From: Streptosporangiaceae bacterium
GTDB taxonomy: Bacteria > Actinomycetota > Actinomycetes > Streptosporangiales > Streptosporangiaceae
Direction: 5' to 3'
DNA: 33,265 bases
NCBI GenBank assembly: GCA_019245115.1
Contig: JAFARZ010000273.1
Span: forward strand, 1 to 33,265
The notes under the pieces were generated by a model. It saw only the letters and a program-made list of their open reading frames with translations. It searched no databases and had not been told where the DNA came from. Of the stretch, positions 32,879 through 33,265 are shown in pieces. A program made the position numbers and the translations under genes. How positions within the stretch are numbered: the stretch's first letter is position 1; every line of letters starts with the position of its first letter.

Positions 32879-33265
32879 CTGTGTTTTCCCGGGGCATGAC
32901 CAAAAGTGCGCCCGAATTGCAACGTTTGCCGGTAACTTCCTGAGCTTGAAGGGCTCAGGGTCTGTCGCCCGCGTGAGGCGCGTGGCAAGTTTGCGGATCG
33001 ACGTCGGGTCTCCCGCGGCTGCTGACTTTCCGCAGCTGCCGGATTGGACTGAATGTTCGGTAAATCCCGAACGGGATGCGGATTAAGGCGGAACATCAAT
33101 GCAGGGTGGAAACAAAACGTACGAATAGAGGCTGTCGCGTAACTCGTAGCCGTGGGGTGTCAAGTGCCGCAGCCGCACTTGATGACGCCGGGCAGTCATG
33201 CTACCGGACAGCCGGTTCGTCCTGTATTCCCGGGCGGTGGCGGCGTCCTCGCATGGTTGTTTCGG
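32879..33265. other. Intergenic tail of the window with two hairpins
   Basis: No supported gene. A hairpin CCTGAGC/GCTCAGG (32939-32945 and 32953-32959) and an inverted repeat TCAAGTGC/GCACTTGA (33160-33167 and 33175-33182, 7-base spacer) are present. The first bases (GTTTTCCCGGGG, 32883-32894) resemble the start of the composite repeat. A frame open from GTG 33157 or ATG 33199 to the edge may be the beginning of a cut-off gene, but I do not recognise it. Confidence 0.4.

Noticed and set aside
32881..33150. Riboswitch (c-di-AMP ydaO type) before an unseen downstream gene
   Set aside because: I could not find the conserved cores on either strand, so I list only the hairpins.

Overview
The window is high-GC DNA with many GTG starts and start/stop overlaps of 1-4 bases. 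It reads as a chromosome segment of an actinomycete. Two gene orders support this from general knowledge. The block clpS-DUF2017-mec-cysO-cysM-MBL-rph-rdgB resembles the mycobacterial Rv1331-Rv1341 region without rhomboid and murI. The block thiolase/meaB/epimerase next to a long DivIVA-like coiled-coil protein resembles the Streptomyces scy/filP neighbourhood. I cannot name the genus.

Region 1 (1-6.8 kb) opens with a dispersed repeat, palindromes and a G-rich leader. A tightly packed plus-strand operon for aromatic ring breakdown follows: LigA-like and LigB-like class III extradiol dioxygenase, a hydratase-aldolase of the dihydrodipicolinate synthase fold, Rieske dioxygenase alpha and beta subunits, a 66-residue small protein and a BphB-like cis-diol dehydrogenase. 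An orphan NMT1/SsuA-type binding lipoprotein lies downstream. Together these would cis-dihydroxylate an arene, rearomatise it to a catechol, open the ring by meta cleavage and split off pyruvate. No ferredoxin, reductase or permease is present.

Region 2 (6.8-12.1 kb, minus strand) has tRNA-Leu(UAG) and a housekeeping operon. It carries N-degron adaptor clpS, the sulfur-carrier cysteine pathway (mec, cysO, cysM), a metallo-beta-lactamase-fold phosphodiesterase-like protein, rph, rdgB and bcp. Region 3 (12.1-14.7 kb, plus) holds NAD salvage (pncB, pncA) around a YbaK-type deacylase. Region 4 (15.2-20.3 kb) has an XPB-like helicase, a DUF3039 protein, YqgE, an ACT-malic enzyme, a MarR regulator and a MerR/HspR-like regulator whose frame runs antisense through the MarR gene.

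Region 5 (20.3-24.3 kb) has a composite repeat, a C-terminal remnant of an Hsp20 gene, a CnoX-like thioredoxin-TPR protein, a VapBC-type toxin-antitoxin pair and a B12-type acyl-CoA mutase large subunit behind a perfect 18-bp palindrome. A roughly 1.2 kb non-coding stretch follows, with a second (inverted) copy of the first repeat and a 54-bp palindrome. Region 6 (25.5-33.3 kb) has an ECF sigma factor coupled to a membrane-anchored BNR/beta-propeller-like protein. After it come marR-meaB-thiolase, methylmalonyl-CoA epimerase, the coiled-coil protein and a nitroreductase.

The most unusual material is the set of repeats and palindromes, the sigma/propeller pair, the decayed hsp20 locus, and three genes (pncB, merR, mce) whose frames run past the expected C-terminus.
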